Position numbers and translations under genes: made by a program. A DNA stretch of 34,584 bases from JBFXAN01 sp050184225 (lineage in GTDB: Bacteria > Chloroflexota > Dehalococcoidia > CAUJGQ01). Below, piece after piece: positions 15,831-23,395 of the stretch (the stretch's first letter is position 1; every line of letters starts with the position of its first letter). The stretch is taken from the NCBI GenBank assembly GCA_050184225.1, contig JBFXAN010000063.1, positions 1-34,584 of the forward strand. The letters run 5' to 3'. The notes beneath the pieces are model-generated. The model ran no database searches. It was not told the origin of the DNA and saw only the letters and a list, made by a program, of their open reading frames with translations.

Positions 15831-16933
15831 CAGTCGAGTGGCGTGGGTTGTGCGAGGCCCATCTCGTCCGCCAGGGTGTTGAGCGCGGTGAAGACGGACG
15901 TGTGCAGCGGGATGCCATGGGCTTCGCGTTCCCGGCGCGTCTCGAATTCGCGCTGGCCGGGGAGGAGTACCCGATCGAAACCGTCGGCCGGCGCGGCCGT
16001 GCGGAATGCCGCCTGCATGCCGTCCATCATCGCGGTGAAGTCGTTCAGTGATTGAAACGCCTCGACCTGCCAGGCGACGAAGAAATGGCCGGCTGAGCCA
16101 CGCGGCAGGATGATGCTGTAGCCGACGCCGGAGAGGATGCCGCAGAAGAGATCGACCATCTGGCCGAGCGCGTAGCCCTTGTAGCTGCTGGTCGTCGGCG
16201 TGCTACCCAGCGGCGTGAGACCGCCTTCTCGATACACCGTCGGGATATCGGTGGTTGGCCGTCCTTCCCCGTCGAGCGACCAGCCCGCGGGAATGGGCTT
16301 CTGCTCACGCAACGCGATCTCGAGCTTGCCCATCGCCACGGTGGTGGTGGCCATGTCCATCAGGAACGGCTGCTCTGTGCCGGCGGGCGCGGCGACCGCG
16401 ATCGGATTGGTGCCGATCATCTTCTTCCGGGCGCCCGCCGGCGCCATCCACGGACCGGCGTTGGTCATCGCCATGCCAATGCAGTTCTCTGGTACGGCCA
16501 TCATTGCGTAATACCCGGCCGCGCCGAAGTGGCGGCTGTTGGTGACGGCGACGGTGCCCGACCCGACCGCCTTCGCCTTGTCGATCGCCAGCTGCATCGC
16601 CCGAAAGCCGACCAGAGGACCAAAGCCACGGTCGGCGTCTAGGAGCGCGGTGGACGGTGTCTCCCGCACCGCCCGGATCTCCGGGTTTGGGTTGACGCTG
16701 CCGCTGCGAAAGCCGGGGACGTAGCCGCCGTGGGTGGCGAGATGGGCGATCCCATGAGAGTCGATGCCCATCAGGTCGGCGTCGACGAGCACCTCGGCGC
16801 CGCGCCGCGCGTCCGCTTCCGGCATGCCGCAGCCGGTCAGTACCTGCGCCGTGAAGTCGATCAACTCAGCAGCGGTATAGTGCAGGTATTTTGCCTCGAT
16901 CTCGCTGGTCTGTGACTCGGTCGGTGTGGTCAT
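15830..16933 (-). CDS. Malate/L-lactate dehydrogenase family protein (Ldh_2)
   Basis: This 367-residue NAD(P)-dependent oxidoreductase belongs to the Ldh_2 family (malate, L-sulfolactate, ureidoglycolate and related 2-hydroxyacid dehydrogenases), which is unrelated to classical LDH. Marks are DLMGIDSHGIAHLATHGGYV with the conserved Asp-Ser-His, VAVTNSRHFGAAGYYAMMA, MAMTNAGPWMAPAGA, IGTNPIAVAAP and SYKGYALGQMVDLFCGILSG. I choose ATG 16933, preceded by AAGGGA about 8 nt upstream; a frame open to 16990 adds residues unlike the family. It follows an RraA-like gene across a palindromic repeat, suggesting joint handling of a 2-oxo/2-hydroxy acid. The substrate cannot be read from the sequence. Confidence 0.9.
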   Translation of the reverse strand: MTTPTESQTSEIEAKYLHYTAAELIDFTAQVLTGCGMPEADARRGAEVLVDADLMGIDSHGIAHLATHGGYVPGFRSGSVNPNPEIRAVRETPSTALLDADRGFGPLVGFRAMQLAIDKAKAVGSGTVAVTNSRHFGAAGYYAMMAVPENCIGMAMTNAGPWMAPAGARKKMIGTNPIAVAAPAGTEQPFLMDMATTTVAMGKLEIALREQKPIPAGWSLDGEGRPTTDIPTVYREGGLTPLGSTPTTSSYKGYALGQMVDLFCGILSGVGYSIILPRGSAGHFFVAWQVEAFQSLNDFTAMMDGMQAAFRTAAPADGFDRVLLPGQREFETRREREAHGIPLHTSVFTALNTLADEMGLAQPTPLD

Positions 16934-17006
16934 CCTCTTCGTCCCTTCCCAACGGCGGCAATCCCGCCGCTCAGAGCGCATCTTCGCCACGGATCACGGC
17001 AAAGCC

Positions 17007-17082
17007 TGTCATCCTGAGCGACAGCGAAGGATCTCGGAGGTCAGACAGCGTCCGAGATCCTTCGCTGTCGCTCAGGATGACA
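17007..17082. repeat. Palindromic repeat, copy 2 (perfect hairpin)
   Basis: The 32-nt arms are perfectly complementary (17007-17038 and 17051-17082) around a 12-nt loop. The core is TGTCATCCTGAGCGACAGCG followed by AAGGATCTCGGA. It lies between two genes in the same (minus) direction, so it may separate or attenuate their transcription. Compared with copy 3 it has one added base pair, present in both arms. Confidence 0.9.
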
Positions 17083-17116
17083 TGGTGTCTTCGTCTTATT
17101 GCTCTCGATCACAGTC

Positions 17117-17851
17117 TCAGGCATACGACGTGCCGGCGGCTTCGGCTCGTTCCGGCGCCCTCGGCTGCGGCAGCGAGCTTTGCAGCGCCCGCAGTCCCTC
17201 GGACGTGAACTCCGGCGATTTGCAATAATTGATCAGCGCCCGCTCGCGCTCCTCGATCCGGCGCGCGGCCTCGGGGATCAGCGCGGCGATGTCGTGGGGC
17301 ACGGTCATCACGCCGTGCTTGTCGGCATGGATCAGGTCGCCGGGCCGGATCGTAAGCCCGCCGATCTCGACCGGTATGCCGGCCTCCTCGACGTGGACAT
17401 AGGCGTGCGAGACGATCACCGACCGGGCAAAGTAGTGAAAGCCGATCTCCTCGACCTCGTCCACATCGCGGACGCCGCCGTCGGTGATGACGCCGATGCA
17501 GCCGTGTGCCTTGAACGTGTTGCCATTAACCTCGCCCCAGAACGAGCCGACCGCCTGCGGCGAGTCGAGGTCTTTGATCACGACCACCCGCGGGCCGGGA
17601 ATCGAGAGGACATGGTCGTACAGCGCCAGCACGCGGGCGCGGGCGTCCGGCGGTGGCTCGGTGGCGGCGCGGATCGTCGCCGTGACAGCGTAGCCGGCCA
17701 TCACCGGAAAGTGCGGAAAGATGCACTTGATCTCGCCCGAGGCGAAGCCCTCGTTGCGCGGCCGAACGCTGAACAGCTCGACCGCATTTGAGATCGACGG
17801 CGTATTCCACGCGCGAAGCTCATCCAGCACCGAATCAGGCAATGGGTCCAT
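17117..17851 (-). CDS. RraA-family protein, probable 4-hydroxy-4-methyl-2-oxoglutarate aldolase or oxaloacetate decarboxylase type
   Basis: This 244-residue protein belongs to the RraA/HMG-aldolase family, metal-dependent class II enzymes cleaving 4-hydroxy-2-oxo acids, with RraA itself inhibiting RNase E. The key motif GCIGVITDGGVRDVDEVEEI carries the Asp-Gly and Arg-Asp of the active site; SISNAVE near the N-terminus and the central VIKDLDSPQAVGSFWGEV also fit. I choose ATG 17851, with GGAGG 7 nt upstream; the open frame to 18022 would add 57 unlikely residues. The next gene in the same direction is an Ldh_2 dehydrogenase, which supports a metabolic role over RNase E control. The substrate is unknown. 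Confidence 0.88.
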   Translation of the reverse strand: MDPLPDSVLDELRAWNTPSISNAVELFSVRPRNEGFASGEIKCIFPHFPVMAGYAVTATIRAATEPPPDARARVLALYDHVLSIPGPRVVVIKDLDSPQAVGSFWGEVNGNTFKAHGCIGVITDGGVRDVDEVEEIGFHYFARSVIVSHAYVHVEEAGIPVEIGGLTIRPGDLIHADKHGVMTVPHDIAALIPEAARRIEERERALINYCKSPEFTSEGLRALQSSLPQPRAPERAEAAGTSYA

Positions 17852-18021
17852 GGCGTTCCTCCATACGTTCGGTCCGCCGCGATGGTACGCACCGATCGGC
17901 GCGGGGCGCAAGAAGTGACGGCGCGACGATGGCCGGTATCCGCGTGCATGACCCGCGCGATTTGCGGGCGTCGGGCCGCTTTCCGTAGGCTGGACGGTGG
18001 TGGGGAGCGAGGCGAATTTCA

Positions 18022-18813
18022 ATGAGGACGAACGTCTTTCTTCGTCGCCGCGGCCGTCGTGATCTGTTCCGGCTGGCGGCGCTCGGCTTGGGCAGCGTGG
18101 CGATCGCGTGTGGCCGTATAGGAGGAGGCGACGACAAGCCGGACGAAGGCGCCACCTCCGAAGAGCCGGCTACGCCGAAGGCCCGCGGCCAAGACTCGGA
18201 GTCCGGCACGCCGGCGCCGGCGGCCGCGGTTGTGGCTGGCGATCCCCAGTGCCTGGTGACGAAGACACAAGGACTGTCGGCCGGATATGTTCCGGCCGAC
18301 CTGACCCCGGTACCGTCCCGTATCCTCGCCGGGAACAATGTCCAACTCCGGACGCAGGCAACCGATGCAGTCGTGCGTCTGATCGACGATGCATCGCGGG
18401 AGGGACACAGTCTCTTCGTCCTCTCCGGCTTCCGTACCTATCAGGAGCAGGAGCGCATCCTCAAGGACGAGATCGCCGCGTTTGGGAAGACCGTGGCAGA
18501 GAAGCAGGTGGCGCCGCCGGGTAACAGCGAGCATCAGCTCGGCCTGGCGGTCGACGTGACCAGTGAACGGGCGCCCTATGAACTAACCGAAGCCTTTGGC
18601 ACCTGGCCGGAGGGCCGCTGGCTGGCGGACAACGCCGCGCGGTTCGGATACGTGCTCAGCTACCCGCTGGGGAAGGAGTCCGTGACGGGCTACATTTACG
18701 AGCCTTGGCACATTCGGTATGTCGGCCTGCCCCTCTCCGAAGAGGTCGCCGCCTCCGGCCTCACCCTGACCGAGTTTCTGCCGAAGCACAACCTCGTCGG
18801 TCCCTGCCCGTAA
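18022..18813 (+). CDS. D-alanyl-D-alanine carboxypeptidase lipoprotein (M15B, VanY-like)
   Basis: This is a 263-residue exported zinc peptidase of the LAS/M15B group that trims the terminal D-Ala of wall peptides. Zinc and catalytic motifs are SGFRTYQEQ (135-143), NSEHQLGLAVD with His171 and Asp178, and EPWHIRYVG with His230. The N-terminus RRRGRRDLFRLAALGLG combines a Tat-like twin Arg with a hydrophobic stretch and lipobox AIAC (Cys30), so it is probably a Tat-exported lipoprotein. A Pro/Ala/Glu-rich spacer of about 40 residues follows. The start is ATG 18022 with GGGGAG upstream. It is single and convergent with the hydrolase across repeat copy 3. Confidence 0.92.
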   Translation: MRTNVFLRRRGRRDLFRLAALGLGSVAIACGRIGGGDDKPDEGATSEEPATPKARGQDSESGTPAPAAAVVAGDPQCLVTKTQGLSAGYVPADLTPVPSRILAGNNVQLRTQATDAVVRLIDDASREGHSLFVLSGFRTYQEQERILKDEIAAFGKTVAEKQVAPPGNSEHQLGLAVDVTSERAPYELTEAFGTWPEGRWLADNAARFGYVLSYPLGKESVTGYIYEPWHIRYVGLPLSEEVAASGLTLTEFLPKHNLVGPCP

Positions 18814-18877
18814 CACCCTTGCGTCGCTGTTTCCCGCTTAAGCTACCGAATCATGGTTCATGCGATCGCCAAGCTCT

Positions 18878-18950
18878 TGTCATCCTGAGCGAAGCGAAGG
18901 ATCTCGGACGCAAGTTACCTCCGAGATCCTTCGCTTCGCTCAGGATGACA
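18878..18950. repeat. Palindromic repeat, copy 3 (perfect hairpin)
   Basis: The 31-nt arms are perfectly complementary (18878-18908 and 18920-18950) around an 11-nt loop. The core is TGTCATCCTGAGCGAAGCG followed by AAGGATCTCGGA. It lies between convergent genes (carboxypeptidase and hydrolase), 26 nt from the hydrolase stop. A bidirectional terminator or mobile palindrome is plausible. Confidence 0.9.
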
Positions 18951-18976
18951 TGGTAGTTGCGCTGCTTCTTATGCAA

Positions 18977-19780
18977 TCATGCATTAATGTGCTCGCGGAC
19001 GAATGCGCTGATCGCGCCGAAGTACTGCTCCGGTCCTCGATAGAGCAGATCGTTGTGGCCCGCCCTGGGGATGACCTCGAGGTGTTTCTGCGCTGATCCA
19101 ACGCGCTGCTGGATCTCAACAGCGGTCTCAACCGGGATCAGCTCATCCCACTCTCCGTGAATGCTCAGCAGCGGCAGTGTCACCGCCTGCAGCTTCGCCT
19201 GCTGTCCTTCGAGCAGCGCGTCCCATGCGGCCGGATCGTCACCCGAACGGCTGAAGCGATTCCAGCCACGGGCGCCGGCCGTGGCCGACTCGAGGATCAG
19301 GCCGGCGAATCCTTCCGGGGCGCGTGCCGCGATCTCGATGGCAGAGAACCCGCCGAGGGACCGCCCCATCAGAAATCGGGGACCGCCCCCAGCCCGATCG
19401 ACCGTCTCGTGAAAGGCATGATTGACCATGAGGGCATCGGCAAGCATGGCGCCGAAGGATGGGTGGCCGCCGCTCTGCCCGTAGCCGCGATAATCGGCGA
19501 CGAAGAGCGACAGTCCATAGTGATGGTAGACCGGCGCGATCCCGTCGTAGTCGGCGACAACCTCGCCATTGCCGTGGAAAAACAGCACGGCAGGCGCGTC
19601 CGGTGCGAGTGGATGCCAGCGGCCGTGGACGGCAACACCCTCTCCGACCGGTATCATCAGATCCTCGGCACCCGCCGGCGCCGGCGACGCGTCGGGACGT
19701 GGATAAAACATCATCGACAGGATTTCCGGCCGATCGAGCAGACTGAAATCCTGCGGCGGGATGGAGACGAAATCGGTCAT
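18977..19780 (-). CDS. Alpha/beta hydrolase
   Basis: This 267-residue serine hydrolase has the alpha/beta fold. The nucleophile is Ser141 in GRSLGG, the acid Asp212 in HGEWDELIP and the base His242 in AGHNDLL. FFHGNGE (67-73) supplies the oxyanion region. It has no signal peptide, so it is probably cytoplasmic. The start ATG 19780 has GAGGT about 8 nt upstream. It resembles BEM46/YfhR-type hydrolases with unknown natural substrates. It is divergent from the NDH-2 gene and shows no operon partner. Confidence 0.9.
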   Translation of the reverse strand: MTDFVSIPPQDFSLLDRPEILSMMFYPRPDASPAPAGAEDLMIPVGEGVAVHGRWHPLAPDAPAVLFFHGNGEVVADYDGIAPVYHHYGLSLFVADYRGYGQSGGHPSFGAMLADALMVNHAFHETVDRAGGGPRFLMGRSLGGFSAIEIAARAPEGFAGLILESATAGARGWNRFSRSGDDPAAWDALLEGQQAKLQAVTLPLLSIHGEWDELIPVETAVEIQQRVGSAQKHLEVIPRAGHNDLLYRGPEQYFGAISAFVREHINA

Positions 19781-19918
19781 GTTTGTGTACCTCTGCGCTG
19801 TTCGATCTCGCGCGGCATTCTGCTGGGGACGGTATCACGGACGGGGTAGAAGAGTCGTTCGATGTATTCCAATGATGCAATCGTTGACGCACCATTGAGA
19901 TGAAGTGGAGCGCCGTAT

Positions 19919-21277
19919 ATGTCTGACCGTGCCCGAGATGATCGAACACACCATGATCGCCGGAAGCGGCCGCACGTGCTCATCGTCGGCGGTGGGTTCG
20001 GCGGATTGTGGGCGGCGAAGGCGTTGAAGGACGCCGCCGTGCAGGTCACACTCGTCGATCGAAAGAACCACCACCTGTTCCAGCCGCTGCTCTATCAGGT
20101 CGCCACCGCCGGCCTCTCGCCGGGCCAGATCGCGATCCCAATCCGCCAGATCCTGCGTTCGCAGCGCAACACGCGCGTGATCCTCGGCGAGGCGGTGTCG
20201 GTGGACTCGGCGCTGCGGCGGGTCACGTTTGATTCGTTCGAACTGTCCTATGACTATCTCATCCTCGCCAGCGGCGCTCGGCACGGCTACTTCAGTCACC
20301 CGGAGTGGGAGTGGCAGGCGCCGGGATTGAAGACGATCGAGGACGCGCTCGAGATCCGCCGTCGCATTTTTCGAGCGTACGAGGAGGCCGAGCGAGAGCC
20401 GGACCCCGACGTGCGGCAGGCGCTGATGACGTTCGTCATCGTCGGTGCCGGGCCAACCGGGGTCGAGTTGGCGGGAACGCTGGCGGAGATCGCCCGGGAC
20501 ACGCTCACCGGCAACTTTCGCGCGATGGACCCGCGCGACTCCCGCATCATCCTGTTGGAGGGCGCGGACCGGGTGCTGCTCACCTATCCGGAGAGTCTGT
20601 CGCGAAAGGCGGCCGAGCAGCTTCGCGGCCTCGGCGTCGAGGTGCGGACAAACAAGCTCGTCACCAGGGTCACGCCGGAGGGTGTCGCGATCGGCGATGA
20701 ATGGTTGCCGGCGCGGACCGTGCTTTGGGCCGCTGGCGTTGTCGCATCGCCACTCGCGGCCGGCCTCGGTGTTCCCCTGGACCGGTCGGGTCGCGTCATT
20801 GTCGAGCCGGATCTGAGCATTCCCGGACACCCCGAAGTCTTCGTAATCGGCGACCTCGCTTCATACGCCCACCAAGGCGAGCAGCCGCTGCCCGGCACCG
20901 CTCCCGTGGCGATGCAGGAAGGCGCGTTCGCGGCGAAGATGATCACGGCTGACCTGACCGCCGCGCCGCGCCGGCAGTTCCATTATGTCCATCGCGGCAG
21001 CATGGCGACGATCGGCCGCGCGGCGGGCGTGGCCGACTTCGGCCGGTTGCGGCTCTCCGGCTTCATCGCCTGGCTCGCCTGGTTGTTCGTGCACCTCTGG
21101 TTCCTGATCGGCTTCCAGAACCGGCTGCTGGTCCTCATGCAATGGGCATGGGCGTATCTAACCTTCCAGCGCGGTGCCCGGTTGATCACCGGAACATTCC
21201 GCCCGGCCGTCCCACCACCTTCGGACGAGCTTGACACGAGCGTTCAAGCGTCGGCGACTCGCACGGAACTCCGCTGA
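19919..21277 (+). CDS. ndh: Type II NADH dehydrogenase (NDH-2)
   Basis: This is a 452-residue single-subunit flavoprotein that passes electrons from NADH to quinone without pumping protons. The FAD-binding motif is VLIVGGGFGGLWAAKAL (20-36), the NAD-binding motif FVIVGAGPTGVELAGTL near 172-188, and VFVIGDLASY near 298 is the second FAD contact. The quinone-facing AMQEGAFAAKMI and the C-terminal amphipathic/hydrophobic segment (FIAWLAWLFVHLWFLIGF) fit membrane attachment. The first 17 residues are charged and variable. The ATG has GGAG 9 nt upstream. It stands alone between the hydrolase and the toxin-antitoxin pair. Confidence 0.94.
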   Translation: MSDRARDDRTHHDRRKRPHVLIVGGGFGGLWAAKALKDAAVQVTLVDRKNHHLFQPLLYQVATAGLSPGQIAIPIRQILRSQRNTRVILGEAVSVDSALRRVTFDSFELSYDYLILASGARHGYFSHPEWEWQAPGLKTIEDALEIRRRIFRAYEEAEREPDPDVRQALMTFVIVGAGPTGVELAGTLAEIARDTLTGNFRAMDPRDSRIILLEGADRVLLTYPESLSRKAAEQLRGLGVEVRTNKLVTRVTPEGVAIGDEWLPARTVLWAAGVVASPLAAGLGVPLDRSGRVIVEPDLSIPGHPEVFVIGDLASYAHQGEQPLPGTAPVAMQEGAFAAKMITADLTAAPRRQFHYVHRGSMATIGRAAGVADFGRLRLSGFIAWLAWLFVHLWFLIGFQNRLLVLMQWAWAYLTFQRGARLITGTFRPAVPPPSDELDTSVQASATRTELR

Positions 21278-21388
21278 CGCCAACCCATACAGCGATATAT
21301 CTATGAACCCACCCCGACCCTCACCGGCTTGTCGCCGTGACGGTCGGAGTGTCGTCGAACTGGTTGGTAGTGGTTCGGGTGTTGAAGG

Positions 21389-21724
21389 CTATCGTCGAGC
21401 AGTAATTGAGTCAGCGGTTACTGGCGGGAGAAGGTGGATTGTCTCGTCTGGAAAGACTGCGTTGATCTCAAGATGTCCGCCTAGGGCCGCGACGTACCGT
21501 CCGAGCGTTGAGAGATAGATATCCCTTTCGTGCTCAATCCGCCAGACATTCGCTTGTGACGTGCCGAGTGAACCCGCAATCCCAGTCTGCGTCGCGCCCC
21601 GATGTTCGCGTAACGCGCCCAGTGCCAAGGAGTCTTCTATGGCGCGCTTCTCTTCGTCGACTTGCGCGCGCCGATTTGGATCCTCGTTGATGTGCTTGAC
21701 AAGGTCGCGGAACTTCTTGGCCAC
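21389..21724 (-). CDS. HigA-type antitoxin with HTH (XRE)
   Basis: This 111-residue protein has a helix-turn-helix of the XRE/HigA type: LGALREHRGATQTGIAGSLG, then TSQANVWRIEHERDIYLSTL. It follows the toxin gene, with the GTG at 21724 overlapping the toxin stop by one base (TAGTG) and GGGAGG 6 nt upstream, so the two are translationally coupled. It should neutralise the toxin and repress the shared promoter. Toxin-first order is the usual HigBA arrangement. The N-terminus (MAKKFRDLVKHINEDPNRRA) is typical of this antitoxin branch. Confidence 0.9.
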   Translation of the reverse strand: MAKKFRDLVKHINEDPNRRAQVDEEKRAIEDSLALGALREHRGATQTGIAGSLGTSQANVWRIEHERDIYLSTLGRYVAALGGHLEINAVFPDETIHLLPPVTADSITARR

Positions 21725-22080
21725 TAGTTCCCTCCTTCCGTCGCTATCTCTCTGAGATGTGCATCATAGAGTGCGTCAGCGAGCGGGATCATCTCCCCGT
21801 ACCACTCCTGCCAACGGTCGGTCTTGTCGCCGCCGATGAGCAGGATTGCAATTCGCCGCGGATCGAATGCAAAGAGGATGCGGATATTCCCACCACGCGG
21901 CCGCAGTTCCTTCATGTTGGCGTGACGCGATCCGCGGATCGTATCAACCATAGGGCGGCCGAGCCCGGGTCCGCGCGTTTCCAGGAACTCCACCGCTGCG
22001 AGTACCGACTGCTCTTCGCGCTCGGAGAGCGTGCCCCACCACGCAAAGAACTCATCTGTGTACTCAACGTCCCAGGTCAC
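21724..22080 (-). CDS. RelE/HigB-like toxin (phage Gp49-like family)
   Basis: This 118-residue protein resembles HigB/Gp49-like toxins of the RelE superfamily, ribosome-dependent mRNA endonucleases. Family marks are EFFAWWGTLSEREEQSVLAA, LGRPMVDTIRGSRHANMKEL, RPRGGNIRILFAFDPRRIAI and LLIGGDKTDRWQEWY. The start is GTG 22080, preceded by TATAAT exactly 6 nt upstream and TTGACT 16 nt further up, with no Shine-Dalgarno, so the toxin mRNA is predicted to be leaderless, whereas the antitoxin has its own Shine-Dalgarno. That difference would favour separate control of the two proteins. Confidence 0.9.
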   Translation of the reverse strand: MTWDVEYTDEFFAWWGTLSEREEQSVLAAVEFLETRGPGLGRPMVDTIRGSRHANMKELRPRGGNIRILFAFDPRRIAILLIGGDKTDRWQEWYGEMIPLADALYDAHLREIATEGGN

Positions 22081-22086
22081 GAGGTG

Positions 22087-22114
22087 ATTATAATGTATGG
22101 GTTTTAGAAGTCAA
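22087..22114 (-). promoter_or_regulatory. Strong leaderless promoter of the toxin-antitoxin operon
   Basis: TTGACT (22114-22109), a 16-nt spacer and TATAAT (22092-22087) on the minus strand end 6 nt before the GTG at 22080. The -35 overlaps the stop codon of the upstream APH-fold gene. It is the best promoter match in the window. Confidence 0.75.
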
Positions 22115-23304
22115 CGGATAGGAAGGAGTCCGCGTGCCTCGTCAATGCGATCGAGTAGCCAGTAGGTCAACGGCGCGCGCCACGCCATTAGCTGTTCGAG
22201 CGACGCTCCCCATCGTCGCTCTTCGTACGCGCGTGCCTGGGCGTCGAGCATAGCCAGCAACGTGGGCGCGATGAAGACGGTGCGGAGCGCAACCGCAATT
22301 GTATAGCCCAACCGCACCAGATGCTCTGGGCCACGCCATCCGTCCTCGACCAACCCATACATATACCCGTCGAACACCATTTCCGCCTGCTGCGGGAGCC
22401 AGGTAACGTCTTCTTCAAGCCGGAAGAAGGGAGGCGGAACGAGCAATGAGAGGTCTTCGCCGAGCGCACCGATGCCGGCAGATGCCCAATCGATCGCTAC
22501 CGTTTGACGCCGACCATTGGACCCATCCAACAGAAACAAGTTGTGGCGACTGATGTCGAAATGGCACAAGGTCTGCGGTAAACGATCGAGAGCATTGAGA
22601 TAGAGATCGCGCTCTTGCCATACACGGACCAGTCGATGGAGGTGAGATTCGGCGAAATAGCGACGCACGCGTGGATGCTGCCACGTTTCCGGTCGAGCGA
22701 GCAGGTCCAGAGTCCCCGCTCCTCGGATGCTCGCCAATGACCGCAGGCACCCACGATGAAGCCAACGATGCGACGCGAGTGGCCGCCCGGCATGATGCGC
22801 GCTGAACCGACCCAAATCCTTGGCGGCGCGCCCGTAGTCCGCCGTATCCCAGCGTTCGTGGCGTTCGCCGGAAAGGTCCTCCAGCCAGATCACTGCGGCC
22901 TCATCAGCGTGCTCAGAGATGCCGTAGCATCGCGCGGCTCGCATACCGCTCTGCGGGTCATCGAACAATCCGGACTGATACGCGAGAATCTCGCGTCGCC
23001 AGTACGACAATCCGCGAGGGTTGTCGTACTGGCCCGAATCGCTGTCGTTCGCAGCCGGGTGGCTTCGATGCGGCGCGCGGACGATCTTTGCCACCAGTGA
23101 CCAAGGGATGGTGACAACTCCATCGCGTGCAATTCCTGCGACGTGATAGATACCGCCCGAAATGGGATTGATGGCGGCGTACTCAAGCCGACGCACACTG
23201 AAGCTTTGCACCGTGGCCGTTGGCCGAACGAGCATCCGTCGGACGATTGGAGCCAGTGACGCGCCATCGAGCGGGGGCAATGGTTCGTCGGTATGCTTCA
23301 CCAA
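22111..23304 (-). CDS. APH-fold phosphotransferase / kinase-like protein
   Basis: This is a protein of about 397 residues with the aminoglycoside phosphotransferase (protein-kinase-like) fold. The catalytic loop is LCHFDISRHNLFLL with His248, Asp250 and Asn255 (Brenner motif), and the metal-binding Asp272 is in VAIDWASAGIGALGEDL. Lys73 in VAKIVR is the likely ATP lysine. The family covers antibiotic, choline, homoserine and sugar kinases, and nothing here fixes the substrate or implies resistance. The start is TTG 23304 or the next codon, GTG 23301; GGAGGA sits immediately upstream and favours the GTG. A GC-rich palindrome separates it from the thiolase gene upstream. Confidence 0.82.
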   Translation of the reverse strand: MVKHTDEPLPPLDGASLAPIVRRMLVRPTATVQSFSVRRLEYAAINPISGGIYHVAGIARDGVVTIPWSLVAKIVRAPHRSHPAANDSDSGQYDNPRGLSYWRREILAYQSGLFDDPQSGMRAARCYGISEHADEAAVIWLEDLSGERHERWDTADYGRAAKDLGRFSAHHAGRPLASHRWLHRGCLRSLASIRGAGTLDLLARPETWQHPRVRRYFAESHLHRLVRVWQERDLYLNALDRLPQTLCHFDISRHNLFLLDGSNGRRQTVAIDWASAGIGALGEDLSLLVPPPFFRLEEDVTWLPQQAEMVFDGYMYGLVEDGWRGPEHLVRLGYTIAVALRTVFIAPTLLAMLDAQARAYEERRWGASLEQLMAWRAPLTYWLLDRIDEARGLLPIR

Positions 23305-23341
23305 TCCTCCGGACCAGTGAATGGATTACTCTGGAACGACG

Positions 23342-23371
23342 GCGGCGGGGGCGATCGATCGCCCCCGCCGC
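23342..23371 (-). terminator. GC-rich palindrome, probable terminator after thiolase
   Basis: A perfect 30-bp palindrome (15-nt arms with no loop in DNA; the centre is GATCGATC) lies 24 nt after the thiolase stop. It would fold into a very stable RNA hairpin. The following U-tract is weak, so it may terminate poorly or act as an mRNA 3' end or a protein-binding site. Confidence 0.5.
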
Positions 23372-23395
23372 GCTCAGTTCGCGTATCGCTGCTGG

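Noticed and set aside
19835..20830. A 331-codon minus-strand ORF opposite ndh
   Set aside because: Shadow of NDH-2 with no domain; it would cover the whole N-terminal half of a well-supported gene.
22111..23304. APH-fold protein as an antibiotic-resistance gene
   Set aside because: The fold is shared with many small-molecule kinases and nothing in sequence or context points to an antibiotic substrate.
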